Below, piece by piece: positions 44,371 through 53,299 of a stretch of DNA of 64,000 nucleotides. How positions within the stretch are numbered: position 1 is the stretch's first letter; the number at the start of each line of letters is the position of its first letter. Both the position numbers and the translations under genes were made by a program. The notes below the pieces were generated by a model that was not told the origin of the DNA, made no database searches, and saw only the letters and a list, made by a program, of their open reading frames with translations. Source of the DNA: Caballeronia sp. SBC1 (GTDB lineage Bacteria > Pseudomonadota > Gammaproteobacteria > Burkholderiales > Burkholderiaceae); contig NZ_CP049159.1 in the NCBI RefSeq assembly GCF_011493005.1, positions 124,001 through 188,000 of the forward strand, written 5' to 3'.

Positions 44371-45737
44371 GCAGCCGGGGTCGCGTGTCCGCTGTCGCCC
44401 TTAGTCCGCGCGTCGTCGTATTCCCGCGAGATGTCCTTGTTCGTGTAATCGCCTAGCCGCGAAGCGGCAATCAGGCTGACCACCGCGCACGCCAGGATAT
44501 AACCCGCGATTGCATAGCCCGAGTGGTAGTAAGCGAAGAGCGCGGTCGCAATCAGCGGCGCAGGGCCGCCGGCAATGACCGAAGCCAACTGGTAGCCCAA
44601 GGACGCACCGCTGTAACGCAGCCGCCCCGTGAAGGATTCAGCGATCAAAGCGGCCTGGGGACCGTACATCATCGAATGCGGTACCAGCGAAAGCACAATG
44701 GCCGCGAAGATCCACATCGGATCCTTGGTGTCGACCATCGCAAAATAGAGGAAACCGAATACGCCGACGGCGGCGGCACCCATCATGTACATCCGCCGCC
44801 GCCCGATCAGATCGGACACATGGCCAAAGAGCGGGATGGTACCGAATTCCAGCACTGAAGCCGCCAGCACCGCCGTCAGCAAAAGGTTGCGTGTCACGCC
44901 CAGTGTCGAAACGCCATAGGTGAAGACAAAGGCCGTGAAAATATAGAAAGGTGCCTGTTCGGCCATGCGTGCAAAGGCCGAGAGAAGGATGTCTTTCGGC
45001 TGGCGGCGCAATACCTCGAGCATCGGCGTCTTCTCGATCTTGCGCTCAGCCAGGAGCCGCGCGAAGATTGGCGTCTCGAGAATATTCAAGCGGATGTAGA
45101 GGCCGATCGCGACCAGTACGATACTGAGGAAGAAAGGTACTCGCCAGCCCCATGTGAGGAAACCGCTGCCAGATATCTGACTCATGGCCAGCACTGCCAG
45201 GTTGGCCAGGAACAGTCCCGCCGGCACCCCGAACTGCGGCCAGGAGGCGACGAAGCCGCGATGCGCGTTGGTGCGTGCCCATTCCATCGACATCAAGACC
45301 GAGCCACCCCATTCGCCACCGACGCCCACACCCTGGATGAAGCGAAGCACCGTGAGCAAGACGGCGCCCCAGATGCCGATCACCGCGTAGGTAGGAACAA
45401 AGGCTACGGCAAACGTGGCGATTCCCATCAGCAATAGCGTTACGATCAGCGTGGCCTTGCGTCCTATGCGATCGCCGTAATGGCCGAAAATGGCCGCGCC
45501 AACTGGCCGTGCTATGAAGCCGACGGCATAGATCAGAAAAGCCTGCAATGTGCCGACTAGCGGGGCCGACTGCGGAAAATACAGCTTCGCGAAAACCAGG
45601 CCTGTCACCGTACTGTAGAGGAAGAAGTCGTACCATTCGATCGTGGTGCCGATCGTGCTTGCGATGACGGCGCGGTGCAACTGGCGCCGAGCGTCCTCAT
45701 CGGAGAGGGGCATCGCCCCTGATTGCGTGGCGGCCAT
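44367..45737 (-). CDS. MFS transporter, metabolite:H+ symporter (MHS) family
   Basis: With ATG 45737 (GGGGAGG upstream) the product is 456 residues with 12 membrane segments. Family hallmarks: T-I-G-T-T-I-E-W-Y-D-F-F-L-Y at the first helix, F-G-H-Y-G-D-R-I-G-R-K between helices 2 and 3, and Q-G-V-G-V-G-G-E-W-G-G in helix 4. MHS members (shikimate, alpha-ketoglutarate, citrate, proline/betaine carriers) import metabolites with protons through the inner membrane; the substrate is unknown. The 3' end runs into a Tn3 remnant, so the C-terminus may be altered, but helix 12 is intact. Confidence 0.9.
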   Translation of the reverse strand: MAATQSGAMPLSDEDARRQLHRAVIASTIGTTIEWYDFFLYSTVTGLVFAKLYFPQSAPLVGTLQAFLIYAVGFIARPVGAAIFGHYGDRIGRKATLIVTLLLMGIATFAVAFVPTYAVIGIWGAVLLTVLRFIQGVGVGGEWGGSVLMSMEWARTNAHRGFVASWPQFGVPAGLFLANLAVLAMSQISGSGFLTWGWRVPFFLSIVLVAIGLYIRLNILETPIFARLLAERKIEKTPMLEVLRRQPKDILLSAFARMAEQAPFYIFTAFVFTYGVSTLGVTRNLLLTAVLAASVLEFGTIPLFGHVSDLIGRRRMYMMGAAAVGVFGFLYFAMVDTKDPMWIFAAIVLSLVPHSMMYGPQAALIAESFTGRLRYSGASLGYQLASVIAGGPAPLIATALFAYYHSGYAIAGYILACAVVSLIAASRLGDYTNKDISREYDDARTKGDSGHATPAA

Positions 45738-46448
45738 TTGGAAGCCTCCCCAAAAACAGCACGACATTACGTATAGACAATTTACGTGATGAGAGGTTCC
45801 AGTGGCGCCCGGTGCGACTGGCAAGCACGCGTCACGATCATTAGCATGGCGACTGACCTGGCAAACCGGGGTCCTCGCGGCGCGCTCATGCCCTTCGAGC
45901 ATGTCGTTTCCATATTCATACGCAATGGTTAGCCGTCCAAGCCTGAAACTCGCGCGCCGCCTCGTCATGCATCCAAGGACCAAATCGTGCCCGATCCCTA
46001 ACCAGGTGGCGCGCTCAAGTGGTTATTCGCAGGGAACAAAATCAGTTTCAAAGAGAACGCCGCTTTCTCGGGTGACGGGTAATGAAAGCCAGCCGTCTCT
46101 TGCGGTCGGCTGATGCCGACCCACATCTGCCGTTGGATGTCCCATCAGGTGATCGGCAGCTTTCGAGGTGCAACCGTCAGTCATTTGTCTGCGGCGACAG
46201 CCGGCAAGTCCCTAGACGTCCCGTACTTTCACTCGCACTAGAGTACTGCTTCGCCTGAATCAGGTAGACGCATTTGCGAAACGACGAGCGCTGCGATCGC
46301 CACATCTGAAGCGTGAGTTTCGTCGCCTGGCGCAGCTGGGACTGTGCGGCAAATTCCCTTGTGCTGGTGATGGGCAAAGGACCCTTGCTTGCCGACCCTC
46401 CCCGCGTTACTTTGGCAACCATCCGGCCTACCGATAGGAGATGGTGCG
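45738..46448. other. Gap of 0.7 kb, promoter side of the MHS gene
   Basis: No gene is recognised. Bases 45769-45784 (ATTACGTATAGACAAT) form an imperfect palindrome about 30 bases before the MHS start and could be a regulator site. The right end carries the AGGAG of the heme-binding-type gene. Confidence 0.4.
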
Positions 46449-46960
46449 ATGCAAAACCTCGTCCAGATCGCGTGCTCAGCCTGCCTCGTCGTGGCAACCG
46501 CTGCGACAGCGCAAACCCTACCCCCACAACCCTCTGCGGGCGGGACACCCGACAAGATGCCATTCGACATTCCCTATGTCTGGACACCGCGAAGAGGCTG
46601 CTCGCGATTGCGGAAGCCGAAGCGAAGAAACACGACTGGAAAATGAACATTGCTGTCGTCGACACGCATGGCGAACTCATCGCGTTCGAACGAATGGACG
46701 GTGCGCAGTTCGCGTCGATCGCGATATCGCCGAACAAAGCGCGCACGTCAGCAAGATTTCGTCGGGAAACCCGGGTCTTCTACAACCAGTTTGAGACCGG
46801 ACACGCATACGTGAACACGCTGGATGCGCGGCTGGTCGCATCGCCGGGAGGGTTTCCGCTCGTAGAAGGAGGAAAGCTTGTCGGCGCCATCGGCTGTAGT
46901 GGCGGCACAGGCGATCAGGACGCGTCTGTGTGTAAGGCCGCCGCCGATACGATCAAATAG
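46449..46960 (+). pseudogene. GlcG/HbpS-family heme-binding-like exported protein, frameshifted
   Basis: ATG 46449 (AGGAG upstream) opens a signal peptide (I-A-C-S-A-C-L-V-V-A-T-A-A-T-A before Q-T-L-P-P). Near 46580 one base is lost. The next frame gives D-T-A-K-R-L-L-A-I-A-E-A-E-A, N-I-A-V-V-D-T-H-G-E-L-I-A-F-E-R-M-D-G-A and G-A-I-G-C-S-G-G-T-G-D-Q-D, all diagnostic of the GlcG/HbpS fold. The mature domain is otherwise complete to TAG 46960. Repair of one base would give about 170 residues. Confidence 0.82.
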
Positions 46961-47486
46961 TGCGACGCCACTGTACGCAGCAGCCGACGACGACGCAAAT
47001 GGCCGAACCCGGTCCGATGTCGAACAGCCGAAGTCGACCCTGTATAGATGGTCCGCTCGCTTTTCTCCGAACCGGTCATTACCCGTGAGCATCGTCCCCT
47101 CTGTGACTCCACGCTACGGGTCGCCTTCGAGCAGTAAAGCGCGAGACTATCTCGCCCTCCTGCCGTCTATCTCGGGGCCGCGACAATCAACGCACCGAAC
47201 TCCACGTTGGCACATTGATGCCGTTCGGTTCTGGAGGCCCTCTCATGCCCACCTCCCCGAATATAGATAGTCCGTCCGATCTCGGCCACCTTCGTCCGAT
47301 GATGTACTTCCGAGCTCGGCCAACAGCGAACCACGCATTCCGATTTCCTGCAAATAGACGTTGCCATTCGACGGATACCACATCGACGCGAAGCCCGGAT
47401 TGGCCGGCGCGTGGACGGCATTGAGAAAGCGGATCGTCAGCCATCTGATGTCGCCGATGCGAGAGCGTCCGAACACGCGAGCACGG
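46961..47486. other. Gap of 0.5 kb, no gene recognised
   Basis: A minus-strand frame around 47300-47470 (N-A-V-H-A-P-A-N-P-G-F-A-S-M-W-Y-P) has a protein-like composition, but I cannot assign a start or family. It may be coding remnant downstream of the E2 gene. Confidence 0.4.
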
Positions 47487-48602
47487 CTACTGTGCCATCT
47501 GCAGATCCGCAATCGTCGCAGCGAGAAAACGCGCCGCCTCACCGCCCGTGACGACCCGATGGTCGAATGTCAGACTCAGCGGCAAGATCCGATGCACGGC
47601 AGGAACGCCTGCTGCCGCCACGACCTGCTCGTGAATGCGCCCGGCTCCGAGAATCGCAACAGTGGGCGGCACAACCACGGGAGCCGCATATTTACCGGCG
47701 ATCATGCCGAAGTTCGACAGTGTGATCGTATTGCCGCGCAGTTCTTCCGGGGGAATCTTGCGTGCCCGTATGTCGACACGCATCCGGTCGAGCCCGCCGC
47801 GCAGATCCGCTGGGTCGCGGAGCGCGACGTTGCGTAGCACCGGCACGAAGAGGCCATCCGGCAGATCGACGGCGATGCCAACATCGATCTTCGCCAGCAC
47901 GTGGCGCCGTCCCGTATGTCCGTCGAACCATGTGTTGAGTCCCGGTTCGGCGCGGCATCCTGCCACCAGCGCGCGGATCAGCCGGATCGTGACATCGGTA
48001 TGCGGCTCCCACGCATGAATGTCGGCGTCGTCGATGACGGTCGCCGCCGCCACTTCGCTGTGTGCGCGCGCCATGTTCTGCGCCATCGCGCGCCGCACGC
48101 CGCGCAGCACTTCAGGCGGCCCGAGCTCGGCGAGTATCTTCGCGGCGCGCTGCACGTCTGCCGCCGTGATGACACCCTCCGGCCCCGATGGCGTCACCAT
48201 CGCCAGATCGACATCCAGCTTGCGCGCGAGCGCCCGCGCCGCCGGGATCGCCTTGATGACGCCGACACCCGCACCCATGCTGCCGCCAAGCGCCGCCGGC
48301 GCTTCCCGCACAACATGCTGGCCAACCTCCATATGGCCGACCACGGTGCCGGCGTCGGCTTCGTCGCCCGCTCCCTCGAATGCGACGAGCGGCTCACCCA
48401 GATGCACGATGTCGCCCGGCTGACCGAACAGCTTCGCGATGCGGCCGGATTGAGGCGACGGAATATCGACGATCGCCTTCGCCGTTTCGACCGACAACAG
48501 CGGTTGATCCGCGCGAATGTCTTCGCCGCTTTTGACGTGCCACTCGACGATCTCTGCTTCCTGCAAGCCTTCGCCGAGATCAGGCAGTTTAAAGATGTTC
48601 AT
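47487..48602 (-). CDS. Dihydrolipoamide acyltransferase (E2) of a 2-oxoacid dehydrogenase complex
   Basis: 371 residues. The N-terminal lipoyl domain has its lipoyl-lysine in V-E-T-A-K-A near residue 40. The peripheral-subunit-binding domain (A-I-P-A-A-R-A-L-A-R-K) is near 125, and the catalytic acyltransferase domain ends S-L-T-F-D-H-R-V-V-T-G-G. In most E2 enzymes the motif is H-R-x-x-D-G; here the Asp is Thr, as I recall for a subgroup of Burkholderia E2s. Only one lipoyl domain is present. The start lies four bases after the E1-beta stop, so the three genes form an operon. No E3 gene follows, so the complex must use one encoded elsewhere. Confidence 0.9.
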   Translation of the reverse strand: MNIFKLPDLGEGLQEAEIVEWHVKSGEDIRADQPLLSVETAKAIVDIPSPQSGRIAKLFGQPGDIVHLGEPLVAFEGAGDEADAGTVVGHMEVGQHVVREAPAALGGSMGAGVGVIKAIPAARALARKLDVDLAMVTPSGPEGVITAADVQRAAKILAELGPPEVLRGVRRAMAQNMARAHSEVAAATVIDDADIHAWEPHTDVTIRLIRALVAGCRAEPGLNTWFDGHTGRRHVLAKIDVGIAVDLPDGLFVPVLRNVALRDPADLRGGLDRMRVDIRARKIPPEELRGNTITLSNFGMIAGKYAAPVVVPPTVAILGAGRIHEQVVAAAGVPAVHRILPLSLTFDHRVVTGGEAARFLAATIADLQMAQ

Positions 48603-48606
48603 GGCT

Positions 48607-49587
48607 TCACGACGCCTCCAGAGCCTGCCTGACCGCGGCAACGATGCGCTCCGTGCCCGGCATATATTGATTCTCAAGTCTGTACAGTGGCGCCACCACG
48701 TCATATCCGGTGACGCGCTGCACCGGCGCGAGCAGCGAGTAAAGTCCGCGCTCGCCGATGTTGGCGGCAATCTCCGCACCCACCCCTCCGGTACGCGAGC
48801 CCTCGTGCACGATCACGCAGCGTCCGGTTTTCGCCACCGACGCGAGAATGGTGTTCATGTCGAGCGGCTTGAGCGTCGCCACGTCGATCACCTCGGCCAT
48901 CACGCCTTCCTGCGCGAGCAGATCGGCCGCGGCCTGCACGTCCTGCAATGCTCCCCCCCAGCTCACCAGGGTAACGTCTGACCCATCGCGCAACGTAAAG
49001 CAACTGTCGAGCGGCAGCGCTTCGCCGATATCCTCCACCGGCTGCCTGAAGAGCCGGTACAGTCGCGTCGGCTCGAAGAAGATCACCGGGTCCGGGTCGC
49101 GGATCGCCGCTAGCAGCAAGCCGTATGCGCGTGCAGGGGACGACGGCGTCACGACACGCAGTCCGGGGATGTGGGTGAACAACGCTTCGGGGCTCTCGGA
49201 ATGATGCTCCGGTGCGTGAATACCTGCGCCACACGGCGCACGAATCACAAGCGGGCACGTCAGCCGTCCGCGCGTTCGATGCCGCAGACGCGACGCATGA
49301 TTCAGAATGTGGTCGATGGTCGGATAGATGAACCCGCTGAATTGGATCTCCGCGACCGGCTTCAGGCCCATCGCCGCCATGCCGATCGCGGTGCCGGCGA
49401 TCGCTGTTTCGGCTAACGGCGTGTCGATCACCCGCTGCGCTCCGAATCGAGCCTGTAACCCGACCGTCGCGCGAAACACGCCGCCGTTCACGCCGATATC
49501 CTCGCCGAGCAGCAGAACGGCTGGGTCGTGCGCCAGTTCGTAGGCGAGCGCGTGATTGAGCGCTTCGACCATGTTGAGCTCAGCCAT
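48607..49587 (-). CDS. 2-oxoacid dehydrogenase E1 component, beta subunit
   Basis: 326 residues from ATG 49587. Family signatures: L-L-G-E-D-I-G-V-N-G-G-V-F-R-A-T near residue 27, D-T-P-L-A-E-T-A-I-A-G near 60 (cofactor-contacting Glu), E-I-Q-F-S-G-F-I-Y-P near 83, and R-A-P-C-G-A-G-I-H. It forms an alpha2-beta2 E1 with the upstream gene, whose end overlaps this start by eight bases. The complex decarboxylates pyruvate or branched-chain 2-oxoacids; the substrate cannot be fixed from the sequence. Confidence 0.9.
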   Translation of the reverse strand: MAELNMVEALNHALAYELAHDPAVLLLGEDIGVNGGVFRATVGLQARFGAQRVIDTPLAETAIAGTAIGMAAMGLKPVAEIQFSGFIYPTIDHILNHASRLRHRTRGRLTCPLVIRAPCGAGIHAPEHHSESPEALFTHIPGLRVVTPSSPARAYGLLLAAIRDPDPVIFFEPTRLYRLFRQPVEDIGEALPLDSCFTLRDGSDVTLVSWGGALQDVQAAADLLAQEGVMAEVIDVATLKPLDMNTILASVAKTGRCVIVHEGSRTGGVGAEIAANIGERGLYSLLAPVQRVTGYDVVAPLYRLENQYMPGTERIVAAVRQALEAS

Positions 49588-50668
49588 GGCGGTTCCCCGT
49601 GGCAGGCGCGAAACGCTGTGCCATCGCCAGTTGCTCACGCATTGCCAACGGCAAAGTCTCGTACAGGTGATCGAACATGGCGGACGTGTCCGGCGGCGGT
49701 ACCGCCAGATACGCGTCGACGGCCTGCTCGACCTGCGCAAGACACGCCTTGCCCAGTTGCTCGTCCTGCGCCTTGTCCCAGACGTTCATGCGCATCAGGT
49801 AAGTGCGCAAGCGCAGCAACGGTTCGTATTCCCATTGTTTGCTGAGAACCTCGGAGTCGCGATAGCGCGTCGCGTCATCGGCCGTCGTGTGATCGCCAAG
49901 GCGATAGCTGAGCGCTTCGATCAGCGTCGGGCCGTCGCCGCGGCGAGCCTTGGCGAGCGCTGCGTGGACAACCTGATGCACGGCGATCACGTCGTTGCCG
50001 TCAACCTGCAGCCCGTCGATTCCCGCAGCGATCGCTTTTTGCGCGAGCGTTTGCGCAGCGCTCTGGCGGCTGCGTGGCACCGAAATCGCCCACTGGTTGT
50101 TATTGACCACGAGGACAAGCGGCGCCTGCCAGACGCCTGCCATGTTCATCGCCTCGTAGAAGTCGCCCTTGGACGTGCCGCCGTCGCCGAAGATCGCCAC
50201 CGCGACGCGCAGCTCGTGACGCAGAAGGAACGCGTAGGCCGCGCCGGCGGCATGACATACCTGTGTGCCAATCGGCACACAGTTCGGAAAATCGTGGCGG
50301 GGCACGCTGAAGTCGCTGCCGCGTTCGTCGCCGCCCCAATACAGCAGACTTTCCGTCATCGTGACGCCGCGCAGCAATTGCGCGGCGTGATCGCGATACG
50401 AAGGAAACAGCACGTCGTGGGGCTGCATCGCGCTGGCGACGCCGACGCCAATCGCCTCCTGGCCGACCGACGACGCGAAGGTGCCGAGCTTGCCAGTACG
50501 CTGCAGCGCGACCGCCTTCGTATCGAACGCCCGTGTCAGCACCATCGCGCGATAGAGCGGAATCAGCGCCATCGGGTCCTGTGCAAAGGCAGGTAACGGC
50601 TGAGCAGGCTCGCCGTCGGGGCCAAGGTATTGCGTGTAGCCGATATGAAAACTGGCAGCCGTGGTCAT
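49580..50668 (-). CDS. pdhA: 2-oxoacid (pyruvate-type) dehydrogenase E1 component, alpha subunit
   Basis: 362 residues. The N-terminal signature Y-R-A-M-V-L-T-R-A-F-D-T-K-A and G-Q-E-A-I-G-V-G, then F-P-S-Y-R-D-H-A-A-Q-L and L-L-Y-W-G-G-D-E-R-G-S, are typical of PdhA of the alpha/beta type. The ThDP/Mg motif is G-D-G-G-T-S-K-G-D-F-Y-E-A-M-N ending in V-N-N-N-Q-W-A. The phosphorylation-loop-like R-L-G-D-H-T-T-A-D-D is present. It is first in a three-gene operon. Sequence style points to pyruvate, but a branched-chain acid is not excluded, so the symbol is tentative. Confidence 0.9.
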   Translation of the reverse strand: MTTAASFHIGYTQYLGPDGEPAQPLPAFAQDPMALIPLYRAMVLTRAFDTKAVALQRTGKLGTFASSVGQEAIGVGVASAMQPHDVLFPSYRDHAAQLLRGVTMTESLLYWGGDERGSDFSVPRHDFPNCVPIGTQVCHAAGAAYAFLLRHELRVAVAIFGDGGTSKGDFYEAMNMAGVWQAPLVLVVNNNQWAISVPRSRQSAAQTLAQKAIAAGIDGLQVDGNDVIAVHQVVHAALAKARRGDGPTLIEALSYRLGDHTTADDATRYRDSEVLSKQWEYEPLLRLRTYLMRMNVWDKAQDEQLGKACLAQVEQAVDAYLAVPPPDTSAMFDHLYETLPLAMREQLAMAQRFAPATGNRHG

Positions 50669-51011
50669 GACCGCTCTCCATGTTCATTCAGATATCGTAT
50701 ACGTGCAGGAGTTCACGCGCACGCGCGCTACCGCACTAACACTGCTGCGCTTGCGCACTCAAACCGCAGCGCGTGCAGAGTAGACTTTGGACAACGGAAG
50801 CGCGCACAAGGGACCAGTTCCCCGCTTCACCAATAACACGCAGCGAGGTAGCCGGGAATACGGATCGACCGCCCGATTGTCGCGATGCAGCAGCGGGTCG
50901 GCGGTTGCGCGGCATCGGATGTAGACTGAATTCGGACCTGCATTCCGACGGCCGTATTGAGTGCTCCGGCAATCTGTGGGTTCGCGCGATTCACCCTCAT
51001 TGGAGACGCAC
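50669..51011. other. Divergent promoter region between E1-alpha and CDGSH genes
   Basis: No gene. It contains a short inverted repeat TGCGC-TT-GCGCA near 50745-50757, a possible operator. No clear sigma-54 or sigma-70 pair was identified by eye. Confidence 0.4.
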
Positions 51012-51236
51012 ATGGCGACTGCAATCATCACTCCACGCAACGATGGCCCCTATCACGTCAAGGGCGAGTTCAAGATTGCCACGCAAGGCGGCAAGCCTAT
51101 CGACGTGGATAAGGACGAGGTCTGGCTATGTCGATGCGGTCACTCGAACAACAAACCGTTCTGCGACGGTTCGCATAAGAAAGCGGCGTTTGCCAGCGAC
51201 CTCGACGAGAAGCCGCTGGGAGGCCAGACGCCTTGA
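51012..51236 (+). CDS. CDGSH iron-sulfur domain protein
   Basis: 74 residues from ATG 51012 with GGAGA upstream. The 2Fe-2S ligands are C-R-C-G-H-S-N-N-K-P-F-C-D-G-S-H, the canonical C-x-C-x2-(S/T)-x3-P-x-C-D-G-(S/T)-H pattern. There is no membrane anchor, so the protein is soluble and cytoplasmic. It is divergently transcribed from the 2-oxoacid dehydrogenase operon; a redox or Fe-S transfer role is known for the family only in general terms. Confidence 0.92.
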   Translation: MATAIITPRNDGPYHVKGEFKIATQGGKPIDVDKDEVWLCRCGHSNNKPFCDGSHKKAAFASDLDEKPLGGQTP

Positions 51237-51444
51237 CGCGCCGGGCACGGCTACAGCATCGGCACGAGGTCCTGCAAGTAGGAGCGCAAATCCTCCATCA
51301 GCACGGTTTCGCATAGCCAGCATAAATGGCGATATGCAGCATCTGCATCAGGGACCACCCCGTCGCAGAGTCATCACGACGACTGTGATACAAAGTCCGC
51401 TGCCCACGCCGGGGCAATGCGGTGGGATAAGGCTGACAGGATTG

Positions 51445-52963
51445 GGGACTGTTAAAAAGCGTGGGGTTCCGCTTCTGCCGCACGCTGCAGGAACTCGCGA
51501 AAGCGGCTCACGTCCTCCGGTACTTCGTCGATGTGCGCTCTATAGGCCGCAAGCTTGGTTGCCAGATCACCATTGATCACCGCGCATCGCACCTGGGCAA
51601 GCAGATGGGCGCCACGTGGTGTCCAGCGCATTTGCTGACATTTGCACATGCGTGCATTGACCACTTGGTTCACCGCCGATTCCGCCATGGCCGTCGAAAT
51701 CGGCTTGTGCTCACGATGGCGCTTCCCGTAGGCGATCGTCGAGCCGTGGTTGCTTTCCAGGTAAGCGAACAACTCGCCGAGGCGATAGTCGAGTTGCTCG
51801 AGGCTCCGCGCGAATCGCGGCGTCTGTGGCACAACGATGCGACAGAGCAGCGAGATCTGTCGCATTCGTTGCTCCGCTTTTGCAGCGTTCGCATGCCAGA
51901 AGCGCCAGCGTAATTTGTTGACGTAAGTTTGCAGCGCTTCCTTCGTGTACTGCTCGGTCTCGGACCGTGGCAGCAGACCCCTGACGATCTGCTCGAGATA
52001 CCGCACCCGCATCGAGATGTGAAACCAGTCAAGGATCGGCGTGGCGCTAAACGGGAGCGGGCGATAGATGCTTTGGATCCCGCTGGCACCGTCTGTGATT
52101 ACCGAGAGTCGTGGGTGAGAGGTCCCGGCGTGCGTCTGGACAATCGAAGCGAGCCGTTCGGTCAGATCCGGCAACTCGCTTCGCACACACGCGAAGACGC
52201 GCGGCTTCTTCCCCGGCACGGCAAGACGTCCGGTGAGAATTTCGAAGTTCCTGGTTCCTGGTTTCTGCCTTTCCCTTTCCGCGGACGAACCCTCCGTCGA
52301 TCGCCAAGGTCCATTCGGTAGTGGGATTCCGCGGTTGCGCACCCGGCAGTTCGATGGCGTCAATGCGTGTGCCAACCCGCAACGTCCTGTTTCGCACCGT
52401 CACATGATTGATCTTTTCACTAACCGGGAGAAATTCGCGCATTATCTCGACCACGCGTCGATAGGTCATTTGCGCCGCGAGTTTCGCCTGCAGGGCCGAC
52501 AGCTCAGGCGTTGCCCACTCCGGCACGATCGGCCATAGCGGGCAGAACGCTGTCTCCGAATACCAAGGCGGCTCACAGGCGCACGACACGACGCGTGGGC
52601 TGCGGAAGCTGACGGTCCCAAACACGGTATCGACTTTGCGTCGCCGGTAGTCCTTCAACGCCGTCCACTGATGGCATCGTCGACAGATCCACCGCAAGCA
52701 GCAGATGTCGTCCGCCTGGGCAGGGATCACCGCCTGTTGCAAGTTATGCAGCAGTTGCTTTCCGTCTGCCAATAACAGCCCGACAGATTTGGGATCGAGT
52801 GTTTGGCTTGGCCGGTCGATGCGGCCCACCTCGATCGTATTTACATCACCCCAGTCGGTAATCAGTTCGACGCGAACGACGATTTTCATCGCGGACCTCA
52901 ACGTAGGCACTGGCGAGGTTTAATGCTAGCGCTGCCGCAAACCCCACGCTTTTTAACAGTCCC
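51445..52963 (-). mobile_element. ISKra4-family insertion sequence with perfect 24-base ends
   Basis: The terminal inverted repeats 51445-51468 and 52940-52963 are identical over 24 bases (inner part GTTAAAAAGCGTGGGGTT). Length is 1519 bp. No clear target duplication is visible at the flanks. Confidence 0.85.
51452..52910 (-). pseudogene. ISKra4-family transposase in two frames
   Basis: The upstream frame (52910) contains a zinc-finger-like C-C-L-R-W-I-C-R-R-C region and ends its homology in T-L-A-I-D-G-G-F-V-R-G-K-G-K. The downstream frame resumes at E-R-Q-K-P-G-T-R-N-F-E-I-L-T-G-R and runs through V-I-T-D-G-A-S-G-I, I-L-D-W-F-H-I-S-M-R and M-A-E-S-A-V-N-Q-V-V. The change occurs near 52260-52280 in a GGAAAGGGAAAGG stretch and needs a +1 (or -2) shift. 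A programmed -1 slip does not explain it, so a mutation is more likely. Confidence 0.82.
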
Positions 52964-53299
52964 TGTGACGAGACCGCTGGCGAGGTTTGCGCTGCTGTTA
53001 CTTTGCCTGCAGATCTCGCTCCGCGAGCTGCACAGTCACACCGTCGATGTTCCCAGCCAGACGGCAAGTGCGCGGCAGGGCATTGTAGGCGGGCATCGCA
53101 AGTCTCCTGACTACATGCGACAACGCAGGCGCGCGGTGCCCATGACCGCCCTCCGTGACGGTCCGCACCCGCGAGCGGTACTCTCATGCCCCAATCAGCA
53201 CTCTCTCCGGGATTTCCCTCCTATACATCCACTCACAATCCCTATTAAATAAATCATGTTGATTTAATAATTATTCAGCAGATCCTTAGGAGGAGACCC
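52964..53299. other. Gap between ISKra4 and the ROK regulator
   Basis: Left part: nothing convincing. A 32-codon minus-strand frame (53096 to 52998) has a fair AGGAG site but is too short to support. Right part: AT-rich promoter and operator region of the ROK gene. Confidence 0.45.
53250..53266. promoter_or_regulatory. Candidate ROK operator
   Basis: TAAATCA-TGT-TGATTTA is a perfect 7-3-7 inverted repeat about 33 bases before the GTG start of the ROK gene, in an AT-rich island. The position would let the protein control its own operon. Confidence 0.5.

Noticed and set aside
47901..48632. 243-codon plus-strand frame over the E2 gene
   Set aside because: Arg/His/Asp-rich shadow of the acyltransferase gene without motifs.
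49556..50596. 346-codon plus-strand frame over E1-alpha
   Set aside because: Shadow of the E1-alpha gene; composition is atypical and the opposite strand has complete ThDP motifs.
52998..53096. 32-codon minus-strand frame with a fair ribosome site
   Set aside because: Too short and without family resemblance to support as a gene.
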